Source: Caulochytrium protostelioides
Lineage: Eukaryota; Chytridiomycota; Caulochytriomycetes; Caulochytriales; Caulochytriaceae
Assembly: GCA_003615045.1 (NCBI GenBank)
Contig: ML014138.1
Location: 1 to 64,000 of the forward strand
Reading direction: 5' to 3'
DNA length: 64,000 nt
Positions within the stretch are counted from its first letter, which is position 1; every line of letters begins with the position of its first letter. Below are positions 39,572-50,903 of this stretch, piece by piece. A program made the translations under genes and the position numbers. The notes beneath the pieces are model-generated. The model was not told where the DNA came from. It was given only the letters and a program-made list of their open reading frames with translations, and did not search any database.

Positions 39572-41332
39572 ATGGCGGCCCTCGCCACCACGGCCTCCGT
39601 GCCGCGGATCGGCTCGCCATCCGCCATCCACGCCATGTCCGCCATGCGCATGCCCCACCGCGCGTTCAGGACGACCGCCGCGCGACTCGGCCCGCCATCG
39701 CGCGGCGGGCCGCCCCGCGTTCCCCGCGGCGAGCCGAGCCCACGCGGCGGCCTCCGGCCGATGGCGGTCACCCACGATAGCGTGCCGCGGTACGTGCCGC
39801 CGCCGTCGATGTCGAACCGGAGCGCGCGGCGCTGGGCCAAGGTGGCGCCGCTGTCGCGGCAGACGCGGCGGCGCGCGCAGCTGCTCGAGGAGGCCGGCGC
39901 CGTGTCGGCGGCGCTCGTGGGCCGCCGGCTGTTCCGCCCGCTCGCGCACGTGGACACCGCCGCCACGGGGTGGCAGCGGACGTCGCAGCCCGCGATGGAC
40001 GCGACGCGTGTCCGCGTCAAAACCTACCAGGTGCCCGATGCGGCGCACGGGACCACGCTCGGCGACTTTGTGGCCGAGGCGCTCGGGATGCGCCGCCACC
40101 TGAGCCGCCTCGCGATCGTGCACAACCGCGTCCGCGTGGTCGGCACGACGCATGCGGCGAGTATCAATCCCCACGACGCCAAGAGTGTTCTCTTCGCGGG
40201 CGACAAGGTCCAGATCATGGAGTCGGCGACGCCGCCCCCGGGCCCGGACGCGGCGCCGCCCGCGTCTGTGGATGCCAAGGACCGCCTCACGCCGGCCTCG
40301 CAGATGCGGCCGGCTGGCCTCAAGGGCGTCGTCTTGCCCAGCGAAGCCGCTGCCGCCGCCGCAGCAGCAACGCATGCAGCATCCAAGCTGGAGGAGGCCT
40401 CGCCACCACGCCGCGCGACGAAGCCCACCAAAGCGACGTCCTCGCAAGCGGTCGCCAAGTTGTTCGATGTGCGCGACTGCGTCATCTACAAAGACGAGCA
40501 CATTATCGTCATTAGCAAGCCCAGCGGCATGGCGGTGCAGCCGGGGACCCAGATCAAGGCGCAGGACCACCTGGACGCTCTAATGCGCGAGGCCTATGGC
40601 CCCGAGACGCGCGTCGTGCACCGCCTCGACCGGTGGGTCAGCGGCGTGCTACTCTTTGCGCGCCACGTGGACGCCGCGCGGCGCCTCGCGACGCGCTTCC
40701 AGTCCGAGCGCGACCTCGTCTCCCGGTCCTACACCGCAATCCTCAACACGGCCGCGCACCCGACGGCCGCTCGCGCAATGCTGGACGCCCTCCGGGCACC
40801 GACGCCGCTCGAGTTTGGCCTCAAGCGCAGCGAGCACGGCAGCATGCAGACGATCACGTGGCACCCGGGGCTTGCGCACGAGCACGACATCCAGCACTGT
40901 CGCATGGATGCGCGGCTTGTCGCCCGCTGGAACCGCGAGATGGCGGTCGTGCAGCTGCAGCCGCAGACGGGCCGGCGACACCAGCTCCGCGCGGCGTGCG
41001 CGCAGATCCTCGGCGCGCCCATCATCGGTGACGGCCGCTACGCCGTCCCGCAGGACCAGCTCACCGCCGCCGGCGTCCGGCTGCCCCCGACGCTGACGGG
41101 CGCCGCGCCCGCGCGCCACCACTTCAACCTCCCGCCGGCCGTGATGGGCATGATGCCGGAGCGCGTGCGGTCGGGCCGGACGACCGAAATCCCGATCCTG
41201 CTGCACCTGCGCACGCTCACCCTGAAGGACTGGTTCGATGCGCCGGGCGGCGACTTGACCGTCACGGCGCCGTGGCCCGAGCACTTCCGCAAGCTCGTGC
41301 AGTCCTACCGCCAACCTCTCGAGCCCAAGTGA
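39572..41332 (+). CDS. RluA-family pseudouridine synthase (RPUSD-like, probably mitochondrial)
   Basis: 586 aa from ATG 39572 (A at -3, G at +4); ATG 39404 would add 56 residues. The N-terminus is basic and Ala/Ser-rich (PHRAFRTTAARLG), suggesting a mitochondrial targeting peptide. An S4-like RNA-binding segment lies about 150-210 (TTLGDFVAEALGMRRHLSRL). The catalytic RluA domain begins about 295: VIYKDEHIIVISKPSGMAVQ, then RVVHRLDRWVSGVLLFAR with the catalytic Asp in HRLD, RSYTAIL, and QPQTGRRHQLRAACAQILGA leading to GDGRY. These enzymes isomerise uridine to pseudouridine in rRNA, tRNA or mRNA. RPUSD4/RPUSD3 and yeast Pus5 are mitochondrial relatives. The substrate cannot be told from sequence. 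Convergent with the P4-ATPase gene. Confidence 0.88.
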   Translation: MAALATTASVPRIGSPSAIHAMSAMRMPHRAFRTTAARLGPPSRGGPPRVPRGEPSPRGGLRPMAVTHDSVPRYVPPPSMSNRSARRWAKVAPLSRQTRRRAQLLEEAGAVSAALVGRRLFRPLAHVDTAATGWQRTSQPAMDATRVRVKTYQVPDAAHGTTLGDFVAEALGMRRHLSRLAIVHNRVRVVGTTHAASINPHDAKSVLFAGDKVQIMESATPPPGPDAAPPASVDAKDRLTPASQMRPAGLKGVVLPSEAAAAAAAATHAASKLEEASPPRRATKPTKATSSQAVAKLFDVRDCVIYKDEHIIVISKPSGMAVQPGTQIKAQDHLDALMREAYGPETRVVHRLDRWVSGVLLFARHVDAARRLATRFQSERDLVSRSYTAILNTAAHPTAARAMLDALRAPTPLEFGLKRSEHGSMQTITWHPGLAHEHDIQHCRMDARLVARWNREMAVVQLQPQTGRRHQLRAACAQILGAPIIGDGRYAVPQDQLTAAGVRLPPTLTGAAPARHHFNLPPAVMGMMPERVRSGRTTEIPILLHLRTLTLKDWFDAPGGDLTVTAPWPEHFRKLVQSYRQPLEPK

Positions 41333-41499
41333 CGCGAGCAACCGTGTGGGCCCATGAGACCAAGGGATGTGTGATTATATACGTTATACTTATACGTTTT
41401 AGATATAGACAGATGGATTCATTCACAAAGGCCGACTAAGCACTGAATCGGGCCGTCTCAAGTAAGACAGTCGGCCAGCAGGCAAGAAAAACAGATCCC

Positions 41500-44400
41500 T
41501 TACCCTTTGGGCTTGCGCCGCGTGGTGTCGTAGACCCGGATGAGGTCGGCCTGGCCGCCCTCGTTTTGCGAGAAAGCGAACCCGCGGTTGCGCTTGAGGC
41601 GCTGGATAATGCGGTTCTTGTGGACGGCCTTGCGGAACCACTCCATGCGCGGGCGGTAGTCCGGAATATGGTACTTCTGGATCTCCTGCACGATGTGGTA
41701 ACTGTCGCTGTGGTGCTGGCGCTTCCAGTACTTCCACGACAGATCGCGGAAGTTGGCCATGATGGGCACGAGAATGACGGCAAACCAGAACGACCCGCCG
41801 CCATAGAGGGGCGGAACGATGCCGTAGAGCTCGGTCGAGAGGCTGAGGTACGGCGCGACAATGGCGTAGACGGGGAAAAAGACGATCCAGAGCGCGATGC
41901 TGCCAAAGATGGCCACGTGCGTCCACAGCACCCACGTGCTCGCCGTGAGGGCGGCCTTGCAGGTGATGGTGAGTAACACGATGGTGTACGTCATCTCACC
42001 AAAGATCCAGATGCTCGACGCGGAGCCGGAGGCGAGGTTGTCGGCCTCGCCAAAGATGCCGCGCGAGATGTAGTAGATGATGACGCTGTGCAGGAACGAG
42101 TTGGCGATCCACGACCAGAAGATGCGGTGCGAGTAGAACCCGCCGTCCTGGCCGATCTTGTACATCTGCGGGTAGTTGTCGAGCATGCGCGCCGAGACGT
42201 ACTGGTCAAAGATGCCGAGCACGATTGGCTGCATCACGGCAAACATGATGTTGTAGAGCGAGCCGGTCCAGGTCTCGAAGAGGGTCTGGCCGCTCCAGCC
42301 ATTGTCAATCGCGAACCAGAGCTGCGTCATGTAGAGCGTGATGTTCTTGTAGAACGAGTAGACGATGAGCTTGCTCATGCGCGCGTAGGCCCAGCCGCCG
42401 TGGACGAGCAGCAGCTTCCGCAAAAACCGGAACTGCGCGATCGCAAAGTCGGCCGCGCGCGCGGCCTGCAGGCCCTCCATCCCGGAGATGCCGATGCCCA
42501 CGTGGGCGGCCTGGATCATGCTGACGTCGTTCGCGCCGTCGCCGATCGCGAGGGTCACCACGTCCGAGACGTTCTTGCGGACCAGCTTCACGACGAGGGC
42601 CTTTTGGAGCGGACTCACGCGGCAGCAGAGCACTGCTTTGCAGAGCACCGCGAGCTCGAGGAACGTCATGCGGACGTCGTCTTCGAGCGCGTACGACAGC
42701 GTTTTGCCGTCGATCACCAGCGCGATCGGCTCGATCTCGGGGATCGTGCGCTTGTCGATCGTCTTGCGCCGCGAGGTGCCCGCATCCAGGCTCCCGGGGA
42801 TCCCTGCGCTCATCATGCTTCCGCGAACCGCCATCAGTTTCTTTTCGAGGAACTCTTTGGTCTCGAAGTGGGTGGTCTCGTTGACCACGATCAGCGACAT
42901 TTCCTCAGTCAGGAGCTTGCATGAGTAGCCAATGTTGATGGCCGTTTCTTGGCGATCGCCGGTCAGCACCCAAATCTTAATCCCGGCCTGCGCGAGGGTA
43001 TGAATCGTGTCGGGCACGCCGTCTTGGAGCTTATCCTCGATCGCAGTGGCGCCGAGCAGCGTCAGGTCCTTCTCGATGAGCTCAGCGACCTTGTCGAGCT
43101 CTTCGCCGCGATTGTTGACGGTCGTAGCGGCTTTCTCGTAGAGCTTGCTCCACTCGGTATACTCCTCCTGCGAGACCTCGCGCATCGCAATGCACAACGT
43201 GCGCAGACCCTCGTTCGCATATTCCTCGAGGTGTGTCGTCGTGGCCGCCACGCGTTGGTCCTGCCCCGGCGCGAGACGCTCGAGGATGACCGTGTCGGCG
43301 CCCTTCACGTACAGCTTGATCGTACCGTCAGCGCAGCGGATGAGACTCGACATGCGCTTGCGCGTCGAATTGAACTCGCAGATGTTAAGCACCTGGAACT
43401 CGAGCTCCTCGCCGCCGACGCTGATTGCGACCGACTTGGGCTTGCGCGTCGTGAACAGATACCCGAGAACCTGGGCGCCCTTGACGAGCGCGCCCTCATC
43501 GGGGGAGGAGGCCTGAAAGACGACGTCGCCGGTCTCCTCGTTCATCTCGGGGATGACGGTGTGGCAGACCGCGAGCAGCGTGAGGAACTCGTCGAGGAAC
43601 TGGCCCTGCTGGTGCTCCGCGGGGGTCTGGGCGGCGCCCGAGCGGTACGCAGCGACCTGGTCCGTCAGCCGCTTAAATTCATACCACCCGACGGTCTTGC
43701 CCTCGTCGTTCACGCGCAGCCGCTTGTCCTCGGGCACGAGGTCGGCGTACGCGACGCCGTTGATGGTGCACATGCGGTACTCCATCATATTGCACGTGAG
43801 CGTGCCCGTCTTGTCGGAAAAGATGAAATCGATCTGCCCGAGCTCCTCGACCAGGCTGGAAGTGCGGGCCGTCGCGGGGGTGTCGGTGGCCTCGTGGTAC
43901 ATGTCGAGGTCGCTGTTGATCAGCGCGCCGAGCGCGAACTTGACCATCTCCATGCCGACGATCAGCGACAGCGGGATCAGGTTGTTGTAGAGGATGACGA
44001 ACGTGAGGAAGTTCAGAATGAACGCATCCGACTGGCTCGCGTCTGAGAGCGGGTTCAGCACGAACCGCTCGAACGGCGAATGCTTGCTGCGCACGTACGT
44101 CCCGGACGCGCACGTCAAGGCCATCGCCACGAGAATCAGGAAGAGGAAGATAATTTGGCGGTTGACCATCAGCTCGAGCTTGGTGCGCTTAATGGGCGCG
44201 GCGGTCGCGTTGCGCATCAGCTTCGTCTCGTGGCCGGTGAAGACGACGAGGCCATAAACCCAGCGCGTGTTGCGGAGCTGTGCACCGCGCAAGAGCAGCT
44301 GGTCCGGGCAGAGCGGCACCTCCTTCGGGCCGAGGCGCAGCGTCCCCTCGTAGGTATACAGCGAGTTGTTGGGCAGCTCCGACTTGATGACACCCTCGAG

Positions 44401-44985
44401 CGCACCGGCCTGGTCCGGCGTCAAGATGCCGACGGTCTCGGGCAGGCCCTGCTTGATCTTGAGGTTCGTCTCGCCGTCCAGGTTGCTGGTCTCGATGTAG
44501 CACAGCCCGTCGGGTTCGCTGGAGCTCAGCAGGATCAGGTCAGCCGGGAAGAACTCGGCGTTCTCGACGCGAACGATGTCGCCGACCTCGATCTGGCTCC
44601 ACCGCTTGTCGGAGAACTCGACGCCATTGTGAACTTTGGCGCGGCGCGCGTTCAGTTCGGCATCCTGCTTCGCGCGCTTCGTATCCTCGAGTATCTCCTT
44701 GAACGCCGAGACGGCGATCACCACCGAGAGCGGGATGACCGTGTTGAAGCGGTTCGTGGGCGAGATGGCGCCGCCATTGATCTGCTGGATGCACGCGGTG
44801 AACAGGAAAAACAGGTTCGCGTACTTCGAGAACTGCTCCCAAAAGAATTTTGGCAGAAACGTCGCAAAATTATACTTGGTCGTTGAGACGCGGTTGTGCA
44901 GAAAGCGGAACTCTTTGTTCTTGATGCTGTCGTTCAGATAGACGAGCCGATCCGAGCGGTCGGCACTGTCGTCGTGGCCCCACAT
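41500..44985 (-). CDS. DRS2: P4-type ATPase, Drs2/ATP8A-class phospholipid flippase
   Basis: 1161 aa from ATG 44985 (the frame extends upstream only from GTG). All P4 landmarks are present: FLHNRVSTTKYNFATFLPKF, the TM1-2 FFLFTACIQQINGG with the QQ pair of the phosphatidylserine-handling clade, the actuator DGETNLKIKQG, PLSL in TM4, phosphorylation site FSDKTGTLTCNMMEYR (about residue 388), nucleotide-binding FQASSPDEGALVKGA, TGDRQETAINIGYSC and the hinge GDGANDVSMIQAAHVGIGIS. Ten hydrophobic segments are apparent. The C-terminus GFAFSQNEGG...LIRVYDT is the Drs2/ATP8A1-type tail, which in relatives takes part in autoinhibition. It flips aminophospholipids to the cytosolic leaflet at the trans-Golgi/plasma membrane, normally with a Cdc50 partner. 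Confidence 0.94.
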   Translation of the reverse strand: MWGHDDSADRSDRLVYLNDSIKNKEFRFLHNRVSTTKYNFATFLPKFFWEQFSKYANLFFLFTACIQQINGGAISPTNRFNTVIPLSVVIAVSAFKEILEDTKRAKQDAELNARRAKVHNGVEFSDKRWSQIEVGDIVRVENAEFFPADLILLSSSEPDGLCYIETSNLDGETNLKIKQGLPETVGILTPDQAGALEGVIKSELPNNSLYTYEGTLRLGPKEVPLCPDQLLLRGAQLRNTRWVYGLVVFTGHETKLMRNATAAPIKRTKLELMVNRQIIFLFLILVAMALTCASGTYVRSKHSPFERFVLNPLSDASQSDAFILNFLTFVILYNNLIPLSLIVGMEMVKFALGALINSDLDMYHEATDTPATARTSSLVEELGQIDFIFSDKTGTLTCNMMEYRMCTINGVAYADLVPEDKRLRVNDEGKTVGWYEFKRLTDQVAAYRSGAAQTPAEHQQGQFLDEFLTLLAVCHTVIPEMNEETGDVVFQASSPDEGALVKGAQVLGYLFTTRKPKSVAISVGGEELEFQVLNICEFNSTRKRMSSLIRCADGTIKLYVKGADTVILERLAPGQDQRVAATTTHLEEYANEGLRTLCIAMREVSQEEYTEWSKLYEKAATTVNNRGEELDKVAELIEKDLTLLGATAIEDKLQDGVPDTIHTLAQAGIKIWVLTGDRQETAINIGYSCKLLTEEMSLIVVNETTHFETKEFLEKKLMAVRGSMMSAGIPGSLDAGTSRRKTIDKRTIPEIEPIALVIDGKTLSYALEDDVRMTFLELAVLCKAVLCCRVSPLQKALVVKLVRKNVSDVVTLAIGDGANDVSMIQAAHVGIGISGMEGLQAARAADFAIAQFRFLRKLLLVHGGWAYARMSKLIVYSFYKNITLYMTQLWFAIDNGWSGQTLFETWTGSLYNIMFAVMQPIVLGIFDQYVSARMLDNYPQMYKIGQDGGFYSHRIFWSWIANSFLHSVIIYYISRGIFGEADNLASGSASSIWIFGEMTYTIVLLTITCKAALTASTWVLWTHVAIFGSIALWIVFFPVYAIVAPYLSLSTELYGIVPPLYGGGSFWFAVILVPIMANFRDLSWKYWKRQHHSDSYHIVQEIQKYHIPDYRPRMEWFRKAVHKNRIIQRLKRNRGFAFSQNEGGQADLIRVYDTTRRKPKG

Positions 44986-47548
44986 GGCGTCGCTGGCCAC
45001 GCACAGGCAAGGCGCGCGGGCGCGGGAGCGGCCGCCGCCCACAGAACGCAGGAAAAGGCAGCCCTGAGCGGCGAGGCAGACCGCGGCAGCCGACCCCTGG
45101 TAGCAACGAGCGCGCACGAAGGGAGAGTGTCGCGAGAGTCTAAACGCGCCGCGACGCGAGGGGCGATTCTCAACTGGATATGCGCGTGGTAGCTCTTTGT
45201 TTCTCTATCTCGTTCGGTGGACGAGAGCAGCGGGCAGCAGGCGGGCAGCAGCAAGGAGCAGCAGGGGCACGAGGGATACACAAAGCCCGGCGGAGGCGAT
45301 GGCAGGCGCGGGGTATGCCACTCCACGAGGCACGATGAACATCGATGCTCCTCCGTCCGCCGCCGCCGCCAACACCACCTTTCTAGCCACGTCTCATCGT
45401 GATCAAAGGGATCGCAGGGCTGTCGCACCACGCGCGTGGCGATAGGGATCGGCAAGGCGTCTTCCCGCAAAAAAAAGAATAGATACTCGCGGCCCCACCG
45501 GGTCGAGAGCCCCGCCGAAGCTCGGCGTGCGGTCCATCGAGCGGCGGGCAGCCGGCGGCGGCGGCGATGGATGGCACGCGGCGGGGCGGCGGAGTCGGCG
45601 GCGGCGGCGGCGGCGGCGGCGTGGGGTCGGCGCGCCGGCCCTGCCGCCGCCGGAGAAAAGACCGCATGGCGGTGGACGCGGGAGTTGGAGCTCCGACGGC
45701 CGAGGCCCGCGGCGGCGGCGGCGGCGGCCCCGACGGCGCGCGGCAATGTCGGTGGCCGGCACGCCGCGGGGCGGCGGCGGCGGCGGCGTGGGGTCGGCGC
45801 GCCGGCCCTGCCGCCGCCGGAGAAAAGACCGCATGGCGGTGGACGCGGGAGTTGGAGCTCCGACGGCCGAGGCCCGCGGCGGCGGCGGCGGCGGCCCCGA
45901 CGGCGCGCGGCAATGTCGGTGGCCGGCACGCCGCGGACGGCACGCGGCGACGGCGACGGCGGCGGCGGCAGCGGCGGCGATGCAGATCACCAGGGCGCGT
46001 GGCGGGGGCGGCACGGGCCGGAGTCGTCCATCATCGCCGATAGGCGCTGTGCATCGGGTTGACGGATGGCTGTGCAGCGGATGGCAGGAGAAGCGAGATG
46101 CCGTCCGACACAGCCGACGCAGAAAGCGCGGCGGATCTTGCCGTTCATTCTTTGGCTATGGACGTGCGCGCCTTGGCAGTTAGAGGATCATACGAGAGTG
46201 CGACACACGTCGTGCTGTGTCCCCGGCGAAGAGGTTCAAACAGCACGGCATCAACGAACGGTATGCTCTTTATGCGTTCTATGCGTTCATGCACGAGGCG
46301 TGCATCCCCAAGCATCCCGTTGTAAGTGAGTGATGCTGAAAATAAATACAACGATGACTCGAAAAACTCGTCCGAGGGCGCTGTTTCAGATCATTTCAAA
46401 CCTTAACGAACAGTAGCGGTGTTCAAATCACGTTGACTCGGCCAGTGAGGACCGCCAGGCACTGGGAAGTCAGGGCATTCCACCTTCATTTTCTCTTCCC
46501 CACGTGCATGGTACCAACGACGCATGGTATCCACCTAACTCAGTGATGATGGAGTTTGTATTGAATAGGCTGATCCCAACGTTTCGACCAGATCTTTGAT
46601 CTTTGATACGATTTACATGCGTCTCCGCGGACCGCGCAGATGCCCCAGGTGCCAGCTCTCTCTTGAGAGCACGGCCACATGGAAACAATGACCACGGTGA
46701 GACAACTTCATCATGCCGGCGCATCAGGGATGGACCGACCGGAGTTGTGCGGTGTACTCGGCATCTGCGCATCGTGGCGTGGCCGAAGCCGAATAAGTCG
46801 CGACGTTCGGCTACGTAACGTGTGTCGTCGCCGAGCGGCCATGCCAGACGTCTCTTGCGTGCAGCTTTTGATATCCGATTGAGGAACGAGCGTTCAGCGC
46901 TTGCTGAATCGCGTACCATTCCCTCCAGGGAGTATCATGGGTCGGGTCGACTTTGGAAAGCCCCGGAGACCCGCGGATACCCAGAGACCTGCAGGACACA
47001 GTCCGCCGTCACTGAGGCCCAAGGGCCGCGCGCATGCCACGTGCAGGCGACCGTAAACGGCTCTGAAGCGCGGCCACTGCGCTTCAGCCTCTCAACCGCG
47101 ATAGGCGGTCCCGTGACACCACTGTTGCGCGCCTCATGTCGCACCGGCCCCTCGCACGTCACGGCGTCTGAGACCGATGGGGAGGAAGAGCGACTACATT
47201 CCGCCTCATCACGCTGAGCATTGATGGGCGGTCGATCACTGTCCCCACCACCAACTAGCCTGGTCATACTTTCATGCCAGCATACCTCCATGCCCTCATA
47301 CCTTCATACCTTCATCCCGGCAGGGCGCCTCTGGCCCTCGGTTTCGGCCGTGCTTCGTCGGTCACAACACCCGCATGGGCCATCCAACCAGAAGGACGAA
47401 GCTGCGAGTATCAAGGTGGACGTGGATGGCGCCGCATACGGGACCACCACAGCAACCGCTTGAATCTGGCACCATGGTGCGATGCCACGCTAAGCAAGGC
47501 AATGCCATGCGAACAGAAGAGGAGGGAGGCTCCATCGCCCGGCGCTGC
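44986..47548. other. Long gene-poor spacer with tandem duplication and lower-GC section
   Basis: 2.56 kb between the flippase and UPF1 genes. 45117-46060 is extremely GC-rich and includes a 167-bp tandem duplication (listed separately). 46100-47500 is visibly lower in G+C. A possible exon is at 46184-46321, open and followed by GTAAGTGAG. No confident gene. Confidence 0.5.
45605..45938. repeat. Two-copy tandem duplication, period 167 bp
   Basis: The segment starting GTGGGGTCGGCGCGCC at 45621 recurs at 45788 and stays essentially identical for the full period, through GAGAAAAGACCGCATGGCGG, GGAGTTGGAGCTCCGACGG and GCGCGGCAATGTCGGTGGCC. The copies diverge only after CACGCCGCGG. Identity over this length implies a recent duplication. 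It lies upstream of the flippase start. Confidence 0.95.
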
Positions 47549-50500
47549 TCAGTACCAGGTCTCTTCCTGGGTTTGGGTGAACCCTTGGGTCATGAAAGAC
47601 GCGTCCGTCTGGGTCTGGGTCTTATAGTCCTCGTCGAGCTCGAGCAAGCGCTGGCTCTGGCTGAGCGTGCTACGCGGCGGCGGCACCGCCGTCTTGGCGG
47701 GCGGCCCCGCGTACACGCCACCATGCGATACGGCGCCCGATGCCGTGACAGCCGCTGCGGCCGGCATGGCGGCCGCCGCCATCCGGTCGTGGTGCGACCG
47801 CGCCAGGTGCTGGGACAGCGACAGGCCCGCGGCGTCCTGGCTGCCGCTGCCGACGACCTCCAGACGGAAGTCCTCCTGGGTGGCGAGCGCATGGGCGCCG
47901 TCGGTCTCCTGCGTGGCCATCCCGGCGCCGGACGGCGACAGCGGCTCCTGGAAGGCAAAGTCCTGGCTGAAGTCGGCGAGGCTGCCGCCGAGGCTGAACT
48001 GGCTCTGCGCGATGTCCTGCGAGGGCGGGACGGCGCCCGGTGGGGCCGCCGCCGCAGCTGACGCCGCGCCCCTGGTGCGGGGCGCGGCGCCGAAACCACG
48101 AGCTGCGGCGCCCGCATCCGCGTCGTCCGGATGGCGCGCACGCCGCCGCCGCTCGCGCGGACGCGGCAGCGGCGCCGTGTAGCGCCGCAGGTGCGTGAGC
48201 GGGCCCTCGACGAGCGCGTTAGCAACCTTGTATTGGGTGATGAGCTGGTACCACAAGTGGCTGTGCAGGCAGAGCACGTGCGGGTTGCCGATGATGATGA
48301 GGCCATACTTGCTGCGGGTGAGCGCGACGTTTAGGCGCCGCGGGTCGGTCATGAACCCGATACCTTGCATGTCGTTGGAGCGGACGCAGCTCAGCAGGAT
48401 GTAGTCCTTCTCGCGGCCCTGGAAGGCGTCGACGCTCGCGATTTCGATGTCGCGGTAAGCCTCCACGCCGAGAGGCCCCTGGAGCTGCATGTACTGCGAG
48501 ATGTAGCCGCGCTGGCCTTCGTAGGGCGTGATGACGCCGATCTGAGCGGCGTGGACGCCGCTACGCAGGAACTGCGTGACGACGCGCGTGACGTGGCTGG
48601 CCTCGGTGCGGTTGAGGTAGCTCGTGCCGGACGCGGCGATCTCCTCCTTGCCCATCGCGGCATAGAACATCATCGGGATCCGCGCGGGCCACGGGAACGC
48701 GACATCGGGCCGCGTGCGCTCGAGCGCTGTGACGCCGTTTTCGAGCGAACCCTCGTAGAACATGTTGCTCGGGAAGTTGGAGAGGCACGGATGCATGCGA
48801 TACTGGACCTGCAGCAGGTGCGGGCGGTTGTTCAGCACGATGAGGCGCTCGAACAGCGACCGCGACAGCCCGTTGCGGGCCGCGACTTTGTTGAGGATCA
48901 CAGGGCCCAGCTGCTGGTGGTCCCCGACGAAGACGACCTGCTCGCAGCCGAGGGTGAGGCCGATCAAGCACTCGGGCTCGCACGCCTGCGTCGCTTCGTC
49001 CACAAGCACCGCGCGGAAGCGATACCCACGCAGCCGGGCGTCGCCGGCGCCAACACAGGTGCAGCAGATCACGTCGGCCTTGTCGAGGAGCTGCTGCTCG
49101 GCCTCGCGGCGCAGCCGCTTATAAGCGACCTCGTCGCTGGCCGACAGCTCGCCGAGCTCCTTCTTGAGCTGGAACAGCTTCGAAAGCGCTGAGTCGCTCG
49201 CCATGATCTGGTGATGCAGGTCGTACGGGCTGCTGCTGCCGATGCCGGTCATGGCGGTATCCTCGCGGAGCCGCGACGTCAGCCGGACGACGCGCAGCCC
49301 CGTTTGGTGGATCTTCTCGCAGAGCTGGTCCACGGCGACGTTACTCGGACCCGTCACGAGCACGGGCCCCACGCCGAGCTGGCACATGAACCACACGATC
49401 GTGGCCGACGTGACCGTCTTGCCCGTGCCCGGCGGGCCCTGAATGAGGCACACGCGGCGCGTCAGAGCGGCGCGCACCGCCGCGCTCTGCGAGTGGTTGA
49501 GGGCCGGCAGGTTCGGCGCGACGAACGACGGCACGAGCCGTGCGCCACGGCTCGTCGGCGGCGGCGTCGTCGTGATCGACGCGATGTGCAGCGGCGCGTC
49601 AACGCGGTCTTCGGCGTAGTCCTCCTCGCGCTGAAGCTGCGCGAGCACGTGCGCCGCGATCTCGGGATTCATGGCCGGCTTCGAGCGGTCCTCGAACGCC
49701 GCCAGCGCCCGCGCCATGCGCGTGTAGCCCGTGGGCTTCCACACGAAGTCGACGGCGTACCCGTCGGTACGGTGGAGCGGAACATAGTGCAGCCCGTAGC
49801 TGAGCACGCGCTTCGGCTTGCCGCTGGCCGTGGTCTGCATGACCGTGCTGCGGCTCGTGGCCAGCTCCATCCCGACCTCGTCGCTGTTAATGTCCGGCAG
49901 CTTGATGATGTTGCCCGTCCCGTGCCAGACATCGTCGTCCTTTAGCGGCACCGAGAGCCGCACCTCGTCGCCGATCGCAATGCGGAACGTGCTGGTGTGC
50001 AGTTTGGGCAGCACAAAGAACGCCAGCTGCTTCAAGTTCAACCCCATATCCCAGCGGACGGTCACGTCGGTCTGGGTCTGAGCGGCCTTAATGTCGCGGT
50101 CATACTCGTTCTCGACATGGATCAGCGGGTCCATGATCGCGCGGTACTCGCTGGCGTCGCGGTAATGCAGCTTGGCGGGCACGACGTCGTATGCTTCGCC
50201 GGGCTCCTCCTCGCCGTCCTCATCGCCCGCGGCGCGCTGGCCTTTCGGATGGGTGAGGCTACAGAGGGAAACGCCGCGCTTCTGGCCCTTGGCTTCCTCG
50301 AGCGCCACGATCTGCGCGGGGGAGATTTCGCGGACGCTGGGGTGCTCGGCAGGGTCGGTCAGGGGCTTGACGAGCCACGGCAAGAACGCGCGCTCGTCGA
50401 CCAGCGGCTGCCACTGCTGGACGTTCCACTCGGAGTTTTTGCCAAGGGCGGCGCCGCCGGCGCCGCTGCCGGCGGCATGGGCGCAGGGCTGGCGGCACAG

Positions 50501-50863
50501 CAGAACGACGACGGTCTCGGCCTTGGCGGGAATAAACCCGAGCGAAAAGACATTCCGGTTGCCGCAGGGATAGCACTCGAGCACCGTCTCGCCGAGGGGG
50601 CTCTGCGGATGCAGACAGGTCTCCTTGTGCCGGGCGTGCACCAGGTGCTGCACGATATGCGAGGGCCCGCGCTGGACCATACCTTTGCCGTTGGCGGTGA
50701 TGCCGCGGCTGTTGCAGAACCACGTGTCGCACTGCAGACATCGGACGACGCTGGCGGGCTCCGCGATCCCACAGTAGGCGCAGGCGTGCGCTGGCAACGA
50801 GGCCCGCCAGGCTTCTTCGCGCACGCGCGCAGCGACCTCCGGGTCGATCGGCGCCAGATCCGC

Positions 50864-50903
<40 letters not shown>

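Noticed and set aside
46215-46245. tRNA-like T-arm (AGGTTCAAACAGC)
   Set aside because: No matching anticodon arm or acceptor stem could be assembled around it; the same applies to GTTCGATT near 63168.
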